From positions 1-64,000 of the forward strand of contig JABHNB010000012.1 of assembly GCA_018694115.1 (NCBI GenBank): a DNA stretch of 64,000 bases, in the 5' to 3' direction. The position numbers were made by a program, and so were the translations under genes. Positions 28,070 to 34,583 of the stretch are shown piece by piece (the first letter of the stretch is position 1; every line of letters begins with the position of its first letter). Origin of the DNA: an archaeon. GTDB taxonomy: Archaea; Nanobdellota; Nanobdellia; Pacearchaeales; GW2011-AR1. The notes beneath the pieces were generated by a model. It made no database searches and was not told the origin of the DNA. It worked only from the letters and a program-made list of their open reading frames with translations.

Positions 28070-28122
28070 TTCTCAATTCTTTTTGTTAACAATGGGTAAC
28101 TTAGTGAAAACCTATAACAAAA

Positions 28123-28130
28123 TATATAAA
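28123..28130 (+). promoter_or_regulatory. TATA box for the 89-aa winged-helix gene
   Basis: TATATAAA lies 51 nt before the ATG at 28182, leaving a leader of about 25 nt. Confidence 0.6.
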
Positions 28131-28181
28131 ACCATTAAACTTTTACAGATTATATTAAAAAAGAGATAATAAAAATATAAA

Positions 28182-28451
28182 ATGCCTACAATTTCTCAAG
28201 AAAAACGCGAAAGAATTTCAGAACAGATACTTCATTATCTATTTGGGATCTTTCCTAAACAAGTTTTTACTTCAGATATAGCAAAAGAACTTGCACGTGA
28301 TGAAGAATTTATAAAATCATTACTAATTGAGTTACAAAAAAAAGATTTAGTGATAAAAATAGACAAAAATCCTGAAGGAATAAAATATTCTCGCAGACTT
28401 CGATGGAGAATCTCTAATAAGGCACACGAAATTTATAAAAAAATGCAGTAG
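28182..28451 (+). CDS. Winged-helix DNA-binding protein, 89 aa
   Basis: The helix-turn-helix is visible in QVFTSDIAKELARDEEFIKSLLIELQKKDLVIKI, followed by a wing (GIKYSRRLRWRIS). It is a single-domain regulator without a sensor domain. The gene is bracketed by the 31-bp direct repeat and followed by a 12-bp inverted repeat, so it may regulate itself. Similar small wHTH proteins are frequent in DPANN (recollection). Confidence 0.75.
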   Translation: MPTISQEKRERISEQILHYLFGIFPKQVFTSDIAKELARDEEFIKSLLIELQKKDLVIKIDKNPEGIKYSRRLRWRISNKAHEIYKKMQ

Positions 28452-28518
28452 TTAGAAATTTTCTAAATTTTTCATCACTTTCCCTAAATTTTTCACATAA
28501 TTTTCTAAAATTTCTAAC
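28451..28518 (+). terminator. Inverted repeat after the winged-helix gene
   Basis: GTTAGAAATTTT (28451-28462) and AAAATTTCTAAC (28507-28518) are perfect 12-nt inverses around an AT-rich 44-nt loop, starting at the stop codon. A transcript-end structure or binding site is possible. Confidence 0.4.
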
Positions 28519-28546
28519 TAAAAAATTTACCAATTTATTTTATCAT
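28516..28546. repeat. 31-bp direct repeat, copy 2
   Basis: Identical to 28039-28069, 477 bp downstream. It precedes the coiled-coil/HTH gene at 28771. The 318-bp gap around it (28452-28770) otherwise shows only AT-rich sequence and a TATA-like CATTATAAAC at about 28740. Confidence 0.85.
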
Positions 28547-28770
28547 AAACTATTATTTATTTTTCATTATAAACCAAAAATTTATTGAATTATTTTTTTA
28601 TTTGTGAAATATATGAATAAAAATTATTTTTTATCAGTTCTTTTCTAAAATTTTCTAAACGGACAACATTAATTATTTTTTAAGCCAATTTACTCAATGT
28701 TCCCTCCTTAAATCCAAAATATATTTTGCAAAACAACTATCATTATAAACTCTCCAACATAAATGAGAGT

Positions 28771-29466
28771 ATGGATCCTCTCAAAGAAGCATTTCAGAAG
28801 ATAAAGGAAGACATTCTACTCATAAAAACAGAGCTTTTAGACCTCCAAGAACAGCTATTTGACCTCAAAAACAGACAAATAGAGTCTCAAGAACGTCCAA
28901 TTTCTCCACCAATTCAGACAATTCAGACACAAAATCCTTCTCAAATAGTCCAACAGACAGACAGACAGACACAAAACATGCCTTTAGAGCCTCTCTCCTA
29001 CCCAAATTCACCTGTTTCCATAGGAAATAGGGGGGTTCCAACAGACAGACAGACAAACCAACAGACAGACAGACAGACACAAAATCCCCCACAAATGTCC
29101 AATTATATGAATAATTCTGACCCTATCGATGATTTTGAGCGTGCAAGCAAAATTCTTGATTCCCTAGATAGTATAAAGAAAGAAATAAGGCTTAAATTTA
29201 AACGCCTAACCCCTCAAGAAATGCTTGTTTTTTCCACATTATACAGCCTAGAAGACCAGAAAACACCTGAAATTACGTATAAATTACTCGCAAAACAACT
29301 AAATCTTAGCGAGTCTTCAATTAGAGATTACATAAATAAACTTACAAAAAAAGGCGTTCCAATTCAAAAAATACGTCAAAATAACAAGACAATTACACTT
29401 GAAATCTCCCAAGATCTAAAAAACATTGCTAATTTAGCCACTATAGTCAATCTAAGAGCACTCTAA
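28771..29466 (+). CDS. Coiled-coil plus QTDR-repeat linker plus C-terminal HTH protein
   Basis: I place the start at ATG 28771 (MDPLKEAFQKIK), because the track's TTG start overlaps a TATA-like element. Residues 1-45 form a coiled coil (IKTELLDLQEQLFDLKNRQ). A linker with repeated Q-T-D-R-Q-T follows, encoded by GACA tandem repeats. The C-terminal 90 residues hold a winged HTH (ITYKLLAKQLNLSESSIRDYINKLTKKGVPI). The same plan appears in the gene at 30367. Function unknown; a multimeric DNA-binding protein is likely. Confidence 0.7.
   Translation: MDPLKEAFQKIKEDILLIKTELLDLQEQLFDLKNRQIESQERPISPPIQTIQTQNPSQIVQQTDRQTQNMPLEPLSYPNSPVSIGNRGVPTDRQTNQQTDRQTQNPPQMSNYMNNSDPIDDFERASKILDSLDSIKKEIRLKFKRLTPQEMLVFSTLYSLEDQKTPEITYKLLAKQLNLSESSIRDYINKLTKKGVPIQKIRQNNKTITLEISQDLKNIANLATIVNLRAL
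28943..29082. repeat. GACA/CAGA tetranucleotide tracts in a coding linker
   Basis: Two tracts of (CAGA)n around 28950-28975 and 29040-29082 encode the QTDRQTQN linker. They are slippage-prone microsatellites, and the minus-strand 75-aa ORF is their shadow. Confidence 0.85.
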
Positions 29467-29529
29467 TCACCGTCGATAAAATTAAAATAATAGAAATATT
29501 TAAATAGTTATTCTCCCAGGTGATAAAAG

Positions 29530-30015
29530 ATGATATCTAAAGATTGGTTTATAGGATTTATTGAAGGCGAAGGAAATTTTAATATATCTCTTTCAAAGGC
29601 CCTAATGAAAAAGTCAAAAAGTTACCTATTTGAATTTTATCCAATTTTACAATTCAGAATATTTCTTCGAGAAGACGACAAAGAAGCACTAGAAAAAATA
29701 AAAAACTTCGTCGGTGTAGGCAAAATTTATAAAAAAAGTTACAAATATTCCCGAAAAAAAGGCGTAAACTCTCAGGATCAGTATGTTTATATGATAACCT
29801 CTATTAAAAATCTACTTGTCCTAAAAGAGCTCCTTATTTCTTCTAATTTTCATACTAAAAAGAAAAAAGATATGGAAATTTTCTTTAAAGTTTTAGATTT
29901 AAAAATTGAAAAAAAACACTTAACTCTCGACGGTTACAACGAAATTATGGCCTTAGTTGCTAATCTAAATAGTCTGAATAGGGAAAACTTTCGAGTTAAA
30001 CCGGTAACCGAATAA
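29530..30015 (+). CDS. LAGLIDADG-type homing endonuclease (free-standing)
   Basis: WFIGFIEGEGNFNISL is a LAGLIDADG motif with the catalytic acidic residues, followed by the usual beta-strand pattern (LQFRIFLREDDKEALEKIKNFVGVGKIY) and a second half ending LKELLISSNFHTKK. With 161 aa and one motif it would act as a homodimer. No intron or intein host is visible around it; it is an ORF-only element between two coiled-coil/HTH genes. Confidence 0.85.
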   Translation: MISKDWFIGFIEGEGNFNISLSKALMKKSKSYLFEFYPILQFRIFLREDDKEALEKIKNFVGVGKIYKKSYKYSRKKGVNSQDQYVYMITSIKNLLVLKELLISSNFHTKKKKDMEIFFKVLDLKIEKKHLTLDGYNEIMALVANLNSLNRENFRVKPVTE

Positions 30016-30366
30016 CTTCCTATGTTTTATCAGCCCTGAATCTTTCATACTCAGGTTAGCCTTACCCCCACTTATACTCACATTTCTCCATTTAACCCCA
30101 AAAACTCACATTTTAGCAAAATATTAACCATCAAGACTCAGATCACTTTGATCTTTACCCTAATAACTCTCATTTTCCTCTCTTTTTAACAAAATTCAAG
30201 GTTACTTTAACCTCACTTTTCATCTAAAAGGCCCTTTTCATTGATTTTCTGGATCTTCCTTTTGGTAACTATTAATCCTTTATCACAAACACTCACATTT
30301 CCTCCAAAAACCTGCTGTTTTTTGGAGTATTAAACCATATTTAACTCTCACTTTTCGACTTTTTCA
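30016..30366. other. Gene-free stretch with iterated ACTCACATTT-like motifs
   Basis: No gene is seen in these 351 bp. A motif close to ACTCACATTT recurs at about 30076, 30104, 30166, 30211, 30291 and 30345 with variants ACTCTCATTT and CCTCACTTTT. It is downstream of both flanking convergent genes. The purpose is unknown. Confidence 0.6.
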
Positions 30367-30975
30367 CTAATTTTTGCCCTTTTTAGCCCCTTTTACCTTC
30401 ACTTTTACGCTTTTTACGATTAATGCCCTCATTTTCTCTGGAATGAACAATCTCTTCTTACCATTTGCCTCTCTTGCCTCTTCGATTAGGCCTTCACTTT
30501 TCTGTTTTATAGTGTTTATTTGGCCCCGAATAGTACTCTTATCTTTCCCTAACAATGCTGCTAGATCCTCATAACTTAGTCTCATATCTGCATTTAGAAG
30601 TGCCCAAACAATAGCTCTTTCCATTACAGTTAAATTGTCTAAAACGCCTGTTTGAACAGCCGTTTGGACAGGTGTTTGGACAGCCCGCGCCAAGGGGTGT
30701 TTATGGACAACTGTTTGAGGTTGTTTGGACAAACCCTTGGACAGTTGCGGTCCAAAGAAAGAAATGAAGTCTTTTATCTCTTCAAGATCACTTTGGATAG
30801 AAAAAATCTGAGCCTTTAGTTGACCCAATTCACTAACCTGGTTCTCATGTTTTCCGTCGAGATGTTTAATCCAATCCCCTACTTTTGAGAAGTCTTTCTT
30901 AACATGATTGAAAGAATCACTAACTTCTTTCTTCAATTTCTCCATTCTCTTTTTGTGTCCAAATAAACCAAACAT
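30367..30975 (-). CDS. Coiled-coil plus QT-repeat linker plus winged-helix protein
   Basis: I choose ATG at 30975 (MFGLFGHKKRMEKLKKEV); the track's start at 31038 extends through an AT-rich promoter. A coiled coil (residues about 10-80, QLKAQIFSIQSDLEEIKDFI) leads to a V-Q-T-P-V-Q-T-A-V-Q-T linker and a winged helix (MERAIVWALLNADMRLSYEDLAALLGKDKSTIRGQINTIKQ). The C-terminal tail is Lys-rich (KVKVKGAKKGK). It shares its architecture with the gene at 28771. The linker codons repeat GTCCAAACA, which also occurs in the upstream non-coding DNA. Confidence 0.7.
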   Translation of the reverse strand: MFGLFGHKKRMEKLKKEVSDSFNHVKKDFSKVGDWIKHLDGKHENQVSELGQLKAQIFSIQSDLEEIKDFISFFGPQLSKGLSKQPQTVVHKHPLARAVQTPVQTAVQTGVLDNLTVMERAIVWALLNADMRLSYEDLAALLGKDKSTIRGQINTIKQKSEGLIEEAREANGKKRLFIPEKMRALIVKSVKVKVKGAKKGKN

Positions 30976-31210
30976 CTTATTTATATTTAAGAAACATGAC
31001 TTATAAATGTTTCGCCCTGTCCAAACAACAAACACCAAAATTACTCCATTTTTACTTCAAAAAGCCTGGTTGTCCAAGAAAAATGGGCTTTGTCCAATTC
31101 TTAAACGACCCCCTCTTATCGTCGCTGTACCCTCTTTCTTCCCCTATAATCGCTTAAACAGCCGTCCAAACACCCTTATTTATTTGTTTAAACACCCACG
31201 CCCCGTGGCA

Positions 31211-31233
31211 GCTGTCCAAACAGCCACAAAAAA
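31211..31233. repeat. 23-bp direct repeat with inner palindrome, copy 1
   Basis: GCTGTCCAAACAGCCAC and an A-run; GCTGT and ACAGC are inverted around CCAA. The second copy is at 31339-31361. Confidence 0.75.
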
Positions 31234-31288
31234 TGAGATAAATTCATTTAATCTAGTTCCAAATAAACAAATCTCTTTCCATAGAAGA

Positions 31289-31307
31289 GAAAAGGCGAAG
31301 CCTTTTC
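31289..31307 (-). terminator. Perfect 8-bp hairpin
   Basis: GAAAAGGC-GAA-GCCTTTTC is a stable stem with a three-base loop, placed between the two 23-bp repeats. It could be a terminator or a dyad binding site. Confidence 0.35.
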
Positions 31308-31338
31308 GCAGCAGATTTTTGACATATCTCAAGAATTG

Positions 31339-31361
31339 GCTGTCCAAACAGCCACAAAAAA
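31339..31361. repeat. 23-bp direct repeat with inner palindrome, copy 2
   Basis: Here the palindrome is longer (GGCTGT-CCAA-ACAGCC from 31338). It is 128 bp after copy 1. Confidence 0.75.
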
Positions 31362-31496
31362 AGAAACAAAATAATAAAAAATAAATATCTCAGACACCCT
31401 TACCTCAACTAAAAAAGATTGATAATCTCATAATGAAACCTACCAAAAATCCAGAAAATCCCCCCAAAAACAAACGGAAAAGTCTCCAAGAAACCT

Positions 31497-31504
31497 TTAT
31501 AAAA
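31497..31504 (+). promoter_or_regulatory. TATA box for the small membrane gene pair
   Basis: TTTATAAA lies 20 nt before ATG 31525, consistent with a leaderless first gene. Confidence 0.6.
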
Positions 31505-31524
31505 TCTAATAACCTTGTTAAAAC

Positions 31525-31815
31525 ATGCAATTTAAAACGAAGGTGATATATTCTACAGTCTTCGCAGCATTACTTTTAATAGCGTCGATAGTAATGCCGA
31601 TAGTTCCATGTAGGACTGCACCAGTTGTTCCAAACCCTACATACAAATGGGCAATGTGTTCCTTAAATCCTGATTCAGTAATTTCTATAAACTCTATCAG
31701 AGAGTACTTTGGATATACGACCTCCATTACAAACTCTTACTTCATGCTAATCATAATCTCTTTCGTGGCGGCAATGGTATTCTTCCATTTCACCACCAAA
31801 AAGAAAAAAGATTAA
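31525..31815 (+). CDS. Small membrane protein with two helices and extracellular Cys loop
   Basis: An N-terminal helix (VIYSTVFAALLLIASIVMPIV) and a C-terminal helix (SYFMLIIISFVAAMVFFHF) bracket a loop with two Cys (CRTAPVVPNPTYKWAMCSLNP) and INSIREYFGYTTSITNS. The Lys-rich tail is cytosolic. The Cys pair may form a disulphide outside. The family looks familiar from archaea but has no known function. It is 18 bp from the next gene. Confidence 0.65.
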   Translation: MQFKTKVIYSTVFAALLLIASIVMPIVPCRTAPVVPNPTYKWAMCSLNPDSVISINSIREYFGYTTSITNSYFMLIIISFVAAMVFFHFTTKKKKD

Positions 31816-31823
31816 ATAAACAC

Positions 31824-31830
31824 GGAGGTG
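31824..31830 (+). promoter_or_regulatory. Strong Shine-Dalgarno deciding the start at 31834
   Basis: GGAGGTG ends 3 nt before ATG. The ORF track's GTG start lies inside this motif, so ATG is the real start. Confidence 0.75.
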
Positions 31831-31833
31831 AAT

Positions 31834-32028
31834 ATGGCACAAAACGAAACAGGAATCCTGTCAATTATTACATGGATCGTAGGGATCATTGTATCTTTAG
31901 CAGTAGGTTTCGCACTTATCGATGGCGTTATTGCAGTTCCTATGCTTGGAATTGTTAATGTTATTGCAGGTTGGGTAGTTGTTGTTGGCGCAATCATTAG
32001 CGTCATAATGGCAATTTTCAGTAAGTAA
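31834..32028 (+). CDS. Small two-helix membrane protein, 64 aa
   Basis: Starting MAQNETGILSIITWIVGIIVSLAVGFALIDG, it has two long hydrophobic helices with no charged residues between them apart from one Asp, and a short FSK tail. As second gene of the pair it has a strong ribosome site and thus may be made in quantity. No function can be assigned. Confidence 0.65.
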   Translation: MAQNETGILSIITWIVGIIVSLAVGFALIDGVIAVPMLGIVNVIAGWVVVVGAIISVIMAIFSK

Positions 32029-32056
32029 GCCAACTTTTTTTTATTTTTCCTTCTTG

Positions 32057-32098
32057 TTTGGGGGGCCCAATAAAACGGCCCACCCAAAACATTTTTTT
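32057..32098 (+). terminator. Terminator-like hairpin with T-run
   Basis: TTTGGGGGGCC and GGCCCACCCAAA pair with one bulge around a short loop, followed by ATTTTTTTATT. It ends the membrane gene pair. Confidence 0.6.
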
Positions 32099-32128
32099 AT
32101 TAAACTATTGCCTTTTTAATTAAGGTAA

Positions 32129-32138
32129 CCAAAGTGCA
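32129..32138. repeat. CCAAAGTGCA repeat 1
   Basis: First of four copies of CCAAAGTGCA between 32129 and 32991. An 11-bp dyad CCGCCTGGCGG follows directly at 32142. Confidence 0.6.
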
Positions 32139-32206
32139 CAACCGCCTGGCGGAGACAGAAATAAGTAAGCCCTAGACAACTCATTTGTCAAAAAAACCAC
32201 ACAAAA

Positions 32207-32497
32207 ATGGAAACCCTTCAAAGAAAAAATCAACCCACACTCCAGGAAGGCTTGTATCAAATGAGTCCTCTAATGCTTCCCTGTTATGTTCACTCGGATG
32301 GAAGAGTCGAATTTCCCGGAGCAGAACAGATAAAATTTAGGCTAGGGCAACCAAGCGGGTTATCTTCAGATGATCATCCCAGAATCAACCCATCAAGCCT
32401 TGTCCCAATAACCGATCCCGAAAAATATATCCGGACAAAAGAAATCGAATTAAGGTCCCTAATAGGTTTCATAAGATCAAAAAGCCAGGGGATTTGA
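32207..32497 (+). CDS. Hypothetical protein, 96 aa
   Basis: A soluble, Pro-rich protein (LQEGLYQMSPLMLPCYVHSDGRVEFPGAEQIKFRLGQ) with no membrane helix and no motif that I know. It lies alone among non-coding repeats. It could be the single protein of that repeat region. Confidence 0.5.
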   Translation: METLQRKNQPTLQEGLYQMSPLMLPCYVHSDGRVEFPGAEQIKFRLGQPSGLSSDDHPRINPSSLVPITDPEKYIRTKEIELRSLIGFIRSKSQGI

Positions 32498-32545
32498 TTA
32501 CAAAAGAAAAATAACGATTCGTTTAATTGATGTGAACTAAGCTAG

Positions 32546-32555
32546 CCAAAGTGAA
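32546..32555. repeat. CCAAAGTGCA repeat 2 (variant CCAAAGTGAA)
   Basis: One mismatch; preceded by CTAAGCTAG. Confidence 0.5.
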
Positions 32556-32681
32556 CACCAAAAACATAATTAGAAATAAAAAGACCCAAAACCTCAAAAA
32601 AACATTTCCCTAAAATAAGTAAAATATCAAACCCTCAAAAATCCACAAAAAAGACCCTAAAAAAGACCCAAAACCTCAAAA

Positions 32682-32707
32682 GTACACACAAGATACCTTG
32701 TGCGTAC
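32682..32707. other. Long hairpin GTACACACAAG-ATAC-CTTGTGCGTAC
   Basis: The 11-nt arms pair except for one A/C position, around the ATAC loop. It could be an RNA structure or a dyad operator. Confidence 0.6.
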
Positions 32708-32897
32708 CCGTTTATGAGGGAATTTATACGTAAAATCCATATAAAACCTCCCTAAGGGCACTTTTTTTAAAAAAGAGACATAACCTTCCAAAAACTCAAA
32801 AAAATTTGTCAAAAAAATCCACGAAAAATCAGCAAACTAAATAATAAAAATTTGGAGTAGAATAATTTAATTATTATCAATACTTATACAAAGTCAA

Positions 32898-32907
32898 CCA
32901 AAGTGCA
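32898..32907. repeat. CCAAAGTGCA repeat 3
   Basis: Exact copy, in context AAGTCAACCAAAGTGCAAAG. Confidence 0.6.
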
Positions 32908-32981
32908 AAGAACTCAAAATAAATTCGTTTTAAAATTTATCAAATTATAATTTATCAATTAAATCGTTTTCACTAACCTTT

Positions 32982-32991
32982 CCAAAGTGCA
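32982..32991. repeat. CCAAAGTGCA repeat 4
   Basis: Exact copy, in context ACTAACCTTTCCAAAGTGCA, 84 bp after copy 3. Confidence 0.6.
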
Positions 32992-33048
32992 AACCTAAAA
33001 CTATATTATTCACAAACCTGCCTTAATTCAATCTCCCAAAAATATTAA

Positions 33049-33384
33049 TCAAAAATCTGACATTTTGGCCCTTTCTTCATCAGATAAAATTTCTCCCATT
33101 TTAATCCTCGGATTAAAAATCTTTTCAAGAGCAGCAATATGCCTATAGATATTGTTCCCTCTTTTTTCTCCGGAAGTTTTTCCAGTTAATCCGATCTCTT
33201 CTTCAAGCGCCTGATCATACTCCCAATTCTCCTTAGTTTGATCCCATAAAAGCTCCCATGCCAGAGGTTTATCCCATTTTCCCAAATTTGCCGCATTTAC
33301 AAAATCGGATAACTCATTACTATCATAAAATTGGCCAAGTACCCGTGCTTGATACATTCTGCGATTCCATTCAGGATCATTCAT
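33049..33384 (-). CDS. Hypothetical protein, 111 aa
   Basis: Soluble, Trp- and Glu-rich (WNRRMYQARVLGQFYDSNELSDFVNAANLGKWDKPLAWELLWDQ). The helical content is high. It resembles no family that I know. It is divergent from the IMPDH-like gene, with 107 bp in between holding that gene's TATA box. Confidence 0.55.
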   Translation of the reverse strand: MNDPEWNRRMYQARVLGQFYDSNELSDFVNAANLGKWDKPLAWELLWDQTKENWEYDQALEEEIGLTGKTSGEKRGNNIYRHIAALEKIFNPRIKMGEILSDEERAKMSDF

Positions 33385-33462
33385 AAAAATATCTCTTTTA
33401 GAGTTTTATAACCATTTAGGTGCTCTGCCATATACCTTTATCTTAACTCCACCACATAAATC

Positions 33463-33470
33463 TTTATAAA
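33463..33470 (+). promoter_or_regulatory. TATA box for the IMPDH-like gene
   Basis: TTTATAAA ends 22 nt before ATG 33492, indicating a leaderless transcript. Confidence 0.6.
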
Positions 33471-33491
33471 AATAACTGGCCCAAAAAACAT

Positions 33492-34532
33492 ATGGCAAGG
33501 GTGATAGGAACAGGACTTTCTTATGATGACGTACTAATTGTTCCAAAATATAATAAAATTTCTTCAAGAAAAGACGTAGAATTTAGGACAAGAGTTACAA
33601 GGAATCATTTTATTGATATTCCTCTTATTGCTGCTAACATGGACACTGTTTGTGATAGTAGGATGGCAATCGCAATAGGAAAGATCGGGGGGCTTGGGGT
33701 AATTCACAGATTCATGAGTGTTGAAGAACAAGCAAATCAGGTCAGAAAAGTAAAGGAGGAGAGGCTTCTAGCAGCTGCTGCAATAGGGGTAAAAGATGTT
33801 GAAGAGAGAGTGAGAGATTTAGTAAGGGCTAAGGTAGATATTCTTGTTTTAGACATAGCCCATGGGCATTCCAAATATGCGGGGAAAACGATAGATTTCA
33901 TAAAAGCAAACTATCCTGGCGTTGATGTAATGGCGGGAAATATAGCCTCTAAAGACGCCGCGGAATACTTTTTGAGTAAGGGTGCCGATGCAATTAAAGT
34001 AGGTATTGGTCCCGGATCCGTTTGTACGACAAGGATTATGGCAGGGGCAGGAGTGCCACAAATTACTGCAATTATGGATGCATTCGAAGCAACTAAAGGA
34101 GAAATCCCTATTTGTGCTGATGGAGGAATAAGATTTCCCGGAGATGTTGTTAAAGCACTTGGTGCAGGAGCAAATACTGTGATGCTCGGATTTACATTGG
34201 CAGGGACAGAAGAATCTCCAGGAAATATTGTAAAACAGAAAGGAAAAAAGTTCAAAATCTACCGGGGAATGGCAAGTTATGATGCAACAATAAGAAAATT
34301 ACAACTCAACAAAGAAAAACAAAGAGAAGTAATCAGCGTCGAGGGAGAGAAAACACCCATACCTTTCAAAGGCCCCGTGGAACCAATTCTAAAAAGATAC
34401 ATTGGGGGTTTAGCGTCGGGAATGACTTACTTAGGTGCAAAAGAGATGAAAAACCTCGTCGGTAAAGCAGATTTCATCAGAATAACTGGTGCAGGAAGGA
34501 AAAAAAGTCGTGCACATGCCATAGAGAAATAA
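33492..34532 (+). CDS. IMP dehydrogenase/GMP reductase family enzyme without CBS domains
   Basis: The catalytic loop GIGPGSVCTTRIMAGAGVPQITA with the nucleophilic Cys is present, as are SYDDVLIVPKYN, AANMDTVCDSRMA, DGGIRFPGDV and the flap-side YRGMASY. The 346-aa length equals the bare (beta/alpha)8 barrel. The CBS pair normally inserted after the IHRFMS helix is missing. GMP reductase has the same length, but GGLGVIHRFMSVEEQ and GAGVPQITAIMDA lean towards IMPDH. It makes or recycles guanine nucleotides. Confidence 0.85.
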   Translation: MARVIGTGLSYDDVLIVPKYNKISSRKDVEFRTRVTRNHFIDIPLIAANMDTVCDSRMAIAIGKIGGLGVIHRFMSVEEQANQVRKVKEERLLAAAAIGVKDVEERVRDLVRAKVDILVLDIAHGHSKYAGKTIDFIKANYPGVDVMAGNIASKDAAEYFLSKGADAIKVGIGPGSVCTTRIMAGAGVPQITAIMDAFEATKGEIPICADGGIRFPGDVVKALGAGANTVMLGFTLAGTEESPGNIVKQKGKKFKIYRGMASYDATIRKLQLNKEKQREVISVEGEKTPIPFKGPVEPILKRYIGGLASGMTYLGAKEMKNLVGKADFIRITGAGRKKSRAHAIEK

Positions 34533-34583
34533 TATATATCATACCACATATATCTTTTTAAACACAACAAAAGTTATGGTATC

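Larger units (their letters stand above)
30976..31524. other. Gene-free stretch with GTCCAAACA repeats
   Basis: GTCCAAACA occurs at 31019, 31163, 31213 and 31341, with variants GTCCAAGAA and GTCCAATTC. A 23-nt direct repeat (GCTGTCCAAACAGCCACAAA plus AAA) sits at 31211 and 31339. The 125-aa plus-strand ORF here has no protein character and is probably spurious. The region may hold binding sites for the adjacent winged-helix protein. Confidence 0.65.
32498..33048. other. Gene-free stretch with several repeat families
   Basis: 551 bp without a gene. It contains three CCAAAGTGCA/CCAAAGTGAA copies (32546, 32898, 32982), a 21-nt direct repeat AAAAGACCCAAAACCTCAAA plus A (32579 and 32661), and a strong hairpin at 32682. 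Non-coding RNA or binding-site array are both possible. Confidence 0.65.

Noticed and set aside
28726-28770. TTG start of the 246-aa ORF
   Set aside because: It overlaps a TATA-like CATTATAAAC; ATG at 28771 fits better.
28943-29082. CAGA repeats considered as a CRISPR array
   Set aside because: They are microsatellite tracts inside a reading frame, with no repeat-spacer layout. No CRISPR array was seen anywhere in the window.
31007-31384. Plus-strand ORF of 125 aa
   Set aside because: It is built from the GTCCAAACA repeats and the promoter of the winged-helix gene; no folded-domain pattern.
31433-31549. 38-codon ORF before the membrane gene pair
   Set aside because: It runs through the TATA box and start of the next gene and is Lys/Pro/Asn-rich without pattern.
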